A DNA stretch of 42,711 nucleotides, from contig UCIT01000042.1 in the NCBI GenBank assembly GCA_900472625.1, positions 2,285 through 44,995 of the forward strand, written 5' to 3'. A program made the position numbers and the translations under genes. This document shows, piece after piece, positions 40,378-42,711 of the stretch. The notes under the pieces are model-generated. The model did not search any database, was not told the origin of the DNA, and worked only from the letters and a program-made list of their open reading frames with translations. Numbering within the stretch: position 1 is the stretch's first letter; every line of letters starts with the position of its first letter. The DNA comes from Hyphomicrobiales bacterium (GTDB lineage Bacteria > Pseudomonadota > Alphaproteobacteria > Rhizobiales > Rhizobiaceae).

Positions 40378-42216
40378 TCATTTGGCGATAGATGAAGACC
40401 ACCAGATGTCGGGGAAACCGGTGCTGTAGGCGGGATATTCCGGCGGCCGCGTGATCGTGTTCCAGTAGGTGATCGACTGCGTGTTGCGGTAAAACAGCGG
40501 CACCACATAGTGGCCCGCCATCAGCACGCGGTCGAGCGCCTTGATCGCCGCCACCTGCTCGTCGCGGTTGGGCGCGAAGATCACCATGCGGATCAGGGCG
40601 TCGACGGCGGGATCGTGCACGCCGGCATAATTGTGCGAGCCCTGCTGGTCGACGGCGCCGGAGCCCCAATAGTCGGACTGCTCGTTGCCTGGGTTCATCG
40701 TCTGCGCCCAGACGTTCCAGATCATGTCGTAGTCGAAGCTGCGCACACGGTTGGTATATTGCGAGGCGTCGACCGTGCGCACCCGTGCATCGATCCCGAT
40801 CTTCTTGAGATTGTTGGTGTAGGGCACCGCCCATCGCTCCAGCATCGGGCTCGACAGCAGGATCTCGAAGCTCAGCGGCTTGCCGGTCTTGACGTTGACC
40901 ATGCGGTTGCCCTTGATCTCCCAGCCGGCCTCTTTCAGCAGCTTGATCGCCGTGCGCAGGTTGTCTCGGCTCTTCTGAGGGTCGCCGCCGACAGGGTTGG
41001 TATAGGGCGTGGTGAAAACATCGGGCGAGAGCTTGTCCTTCAAGCCGTTCAGGATCTCCAACTCGCGCCCCTGAGGCAGGCCGGAAGAGGCAAGCTCGGT
41101 GTTCCAGAAATAGCTGTCGATGCGCTTGTAGCTGTTGAAGGCGACAGTGCGGTTCAGCTCCTCGAAGTCGAAGCCGTAATTCAACGCCTCGCGCACCTTC
41201 TCGTCCTTGAAGACCTCGCGGCGCGTGTTCGGCACCAGCGCCTGCATGATGCCGGTGGCGCGCAGGCCGTTCGGCACCTCCTCCTTCTTCACGCGCCCTT
41301 CCTTGACGGCCGGGAAATCATACCCGGTTGCCCAGCGCGCCGCCTGCGTTTCCTGCCAGAAATCGCTGTTGCCGGCGCGGAAGGCCTCGAACTCCACGTC
41401 GCGGTCGCCGTAATAGGTGTAGGTGATCGTGCGGAAATTGTTCTGGCCGACATTCACGTTGAGGTCCTTGCCCCAGTAGTCGTCGCGCAGCTCGTAGCGG
41501 ATCGTGGCGCCTGGCGAGAAGGCGGCGATCTTGTAGGGGCCGGATCCCATGACGGGCTCCAGCGTCGTCTTCGAAATGTCGCGCGGCTTACCATCGGGCC
41601 CGGTGCCCTCCCACCAGTGCTTCGGCACCACGGTCAGTTGGCCGAGAATGTTCGGCAGCTCCTTGTTGTTCTTCTCATCGAAGGTGAAGGTGACGTCGCG
41701 CTCGCCGGTTTTTTCGGCCTTCACCACGTGCTTGTAGTAGTTGAAGGTGAGCGGATTAAGCTCCTTGGTCTTGTCGAAGCTGAAGATCACGTCCTCGGGC
41801 GTCACGGGCTTGCCATCCTCCCACTTCGCCTCGGCGCGCAGCCGGAAGGTCGCGCTCGACACGTCGTCGGGATGGGAGACGCCCTCGGCGAGCAGGCCGT
41901 AGGAGGCAAGCGTCTCGTCGTCGGGCGATTTCATCAGCGTCTCGAACGGCCGCGTCAGCCCGACCGCTATTTCGCCCTTGGAGAGGATGGGGTTGAAGGT
42001 GTCATAGGTGCCCGATGCCGAGAGCCTGAGATTGCCGCCCTTCGGGGCATCGACGTTGACATAGTCGAAATGCGTGAAGCCCGGCTTGTATTTCAGCTCG
42101 CCGATGGTGGAGGTTCCGATCCGGAAATTCTGCTGCTGCGCCATGGCCTGCAAGGGCAGGGCAATCGCGCCAAAAAGAGAAAACACCAAACCAAGTTTCG
42201 ACCACGTACGCGCCAT
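40378..42216 (-). CDS. yejA: peptide ABC transporter substrate-binding protein YejA
   Basis: This is a 612-aa periplasmic family-5 binding protein, close to E. coli YejA (604 aa). The signal peptide has a basic start, a hydrophobic core (LVFSLFGAIALPLQ) and ends QAMA before Gln. Family landmarks include LTRPFETLMK near the front, GSGPYKIAAFSPGATIRYEL in the middle and RRVF/REVFKDEKVREALNYGFD after it. It captures peptides for YejBEF. First gene of the yej operon; its promoter should lie in 42217-42352. Confidence 0.95.
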   Translation of the reverse strand: MARTWSKLGLVFSLFGAIALPLQAMAQQQNFRIGTSTIGELKYKPGFTHFDYVNVDAPKGGNLRLSASGTYDTFNPILSKGEIAVGLTRPFETLMKSPDDETLASYGLLAEGVSHPDDVSSATFRLRAEAKWEDGKPVTPEDVIFSFDKTKELNPLTFNYYKHVVKAEKTGERDVTFTFDEKNNKELPNILGQLTVVPKHWWEGTGPDGKPRDISKTTLEPVMGSGPYKIAAFSPGATIRYELRDDYWGKDLNVNVGQNNFRTITYTYYGDRDVEFEAFRAGNSDFWQETQAARWATGYDFPAVKEGRVKKEEVPNGLRATGIMQALVPNTRREVFKDEKVREALNYGFDFEELNRTVAFNSYKRIDSYFWNTELASSGLPQGRELEILNGLKDKLSPDVFTTPYTNPVGGDPQKSRDNLRTAIKLLKEAGWEIKGNRMVNVKTGKPLSFEILLSSPMLERWAVPYTNNLKKIGIDARVRTVDASQYTNRVRSFDYDMIWNVWAQTMNPGNEQSDYWGSGAVDQQGSHNYAGVHDPAVDALIRMVIFAPNRDEQVAAIKALDRVLMAGHYVVPLFYRNTQSITYWNTITRPPEYPAYSTGFPDIWWSSSIAK

Positions 42217-42352
42217 TCGCCAGCCCCAATTGTTTCACGTCTGGCGAGGATAGGCCAAAACGGGGCGAAAAACAGGTGACGTCAGGCTTTTTATCCCGCG
42301 TCGCGCAATCGTGACCGCAGGGTTCCGCCGCAGCCGTTCGAAGCGCCGCCGC

Positions 42353-42711
42353 TCAGGGCGTCGCTTCTTCCAGTCGCTTCCTCAGCATGCCGCGCAATTC
42401 GGTCACCATGCGCGGATCTCCGCCGATATCCGGGTCGTGCGCCGCCGTCACGATGATCCGCAACAACTCGAGCACCAGCGCTGCCAGCAGGTCGATATCG
42501 TCACCGATCGGCGGCACGGACTTCTGCAGCAGCGCCGCGATATTGGCCCGCAGCTCCGCCCGCGACAGGACCTTTTGCTCCTTGGGAATGTCGCGCCGCG
42601 CCGCGAGAACGGGGAACTCGCGATGCGCGTCGAGAAAGCTGCCGAGCCGCGTGAAAATCGCATCGCCGATCTCGGCTGCACGCTTGCCCTGCACCTCGGC
42701 CTGCAGATCGA
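42353..42711 (-). CDS. C-terminal part of a predicted regulator (TetR-like), truncated by the window end
   Basis: The reading frame is open from base 42711 to its stop at 42353, so the true start is outside the window; the GTG at 42694 is only the first start-like codon inside it. The visible 119 residues are helical and hydrophobic-patterned (EIGDAIFTRLGSFLDAHREF, then LLAALVLELLRIIVTAAHD), which fits a ligand-binding domain of a TetR-type regulator. No helix-turn-helix is inside the window, so the call is tentative. It lies upstream of yejA on the same strand and could regulate it. Confidence 0.55.
   Translation of the reverse strand, partial: DLQAEVQGKRAAEIGDAIFTRLGSFLDAHREFPVLAARRDIPKEQKVLSRAELRANIAALLQKSVPPIGDDIDLLAALVLELLRIIVTAAHDPDIGGDPRMVTELRGMLRKRLEEATP

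Noticed and set aside
40510..42279. 589-codon plus-strand frame over yejA
   Set aside because: It is antisense to yejA, which has a signal peptide and family motifs; the plus-strand translation is low-complexity.
1..42711. CRISPR arrays, insertion sequences, prophage or rRNA
   Set aside because: No regular direct-repeat array, transposase motifs, phage genes or rRNA sequence were seen on reading.

Overview
This window looks like a chromosomal segment of a member of the Rhizobiaceae (Rhizobium, Agrobacterium or Ensifer type). The evidence is high GC coding sequence, rhizobial gene families and order (Cpa/Tad pilus cluster, yejABEF, a BMP-type nucleoside importer), a palindromic intergenic repeat of a type common in Rhizobiales, and a perfect CtrA-type box in the pilus cluster. 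Family assignments come from reading translations and motifs; no database search was run.

Layout. (1) 1-4666: two DppB/DppC-type ABC permeases and an amidase on the plus strand, facing a marR-nlpC/p60 pair on the minus strand. (2) 4840-6228: an M17 leucyl aminopeptidase, divergent from a tadD-like TPR lipoprotein gene (6373-7203); a LysE-family exporter (7214-7846) lies between tadD and the rest of the pilus cluster. (3) 7959-18892: a Flp/Tad (Cpa/Ctp) pilus locus. On the minus strand, in transcription order, are pilA, cpaA, cpaB, cpaC, cpaD, cpaE, cpaF, tadB and tadC. Divergent from pilA on the plus strand are a free-standing secretin N-domain protein and two TadE-like pseudopilins. (4) 19012-30584: nucleoside salvage. 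On the plus strand are deoB, add and upp, then a retropepsin-like protease. On the minus strand a long operon runs from a BMP-family binding protein, ATPase and two permeases into cdd, punA, deoC and deoA, so import, deamination, phosphorolysis and aldol cleavage are in one unit, with deoB on the facing operon.

(5) 30951-34463: a small membrane protein, tRNA-Ser(GGA), a hexapeptide-repeat acyltransferase preceded by a possible coupled leader ORF, pncB, and a small membrane protein. (6) 34560-42216: a minus-strand yejA-yejB-yejE-[antitoxin-PIN toxin]-yejF operon followed by a GhrA-like hydroxyacid dehydrogenase. A complete type II toxin-antitoxin-like pair sits between yejE and yejF, and the toxin stop overlaps the yejF start. 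(7) 42353-42711: the C-terminal part of a gene, possibly a TetR-type regulator, cut by the window end.

The most interesting points are the TA pair embedded and translationally coupled inside the peptide-importer operon, with its own inverted repeat; intrinsic hairpins placed directly after pilA and after the nucleoside-binding-protein gene; the CtrA-type box before cpaB; and three helically phased TGCGAT repeats upstream of the nucleoside operon.
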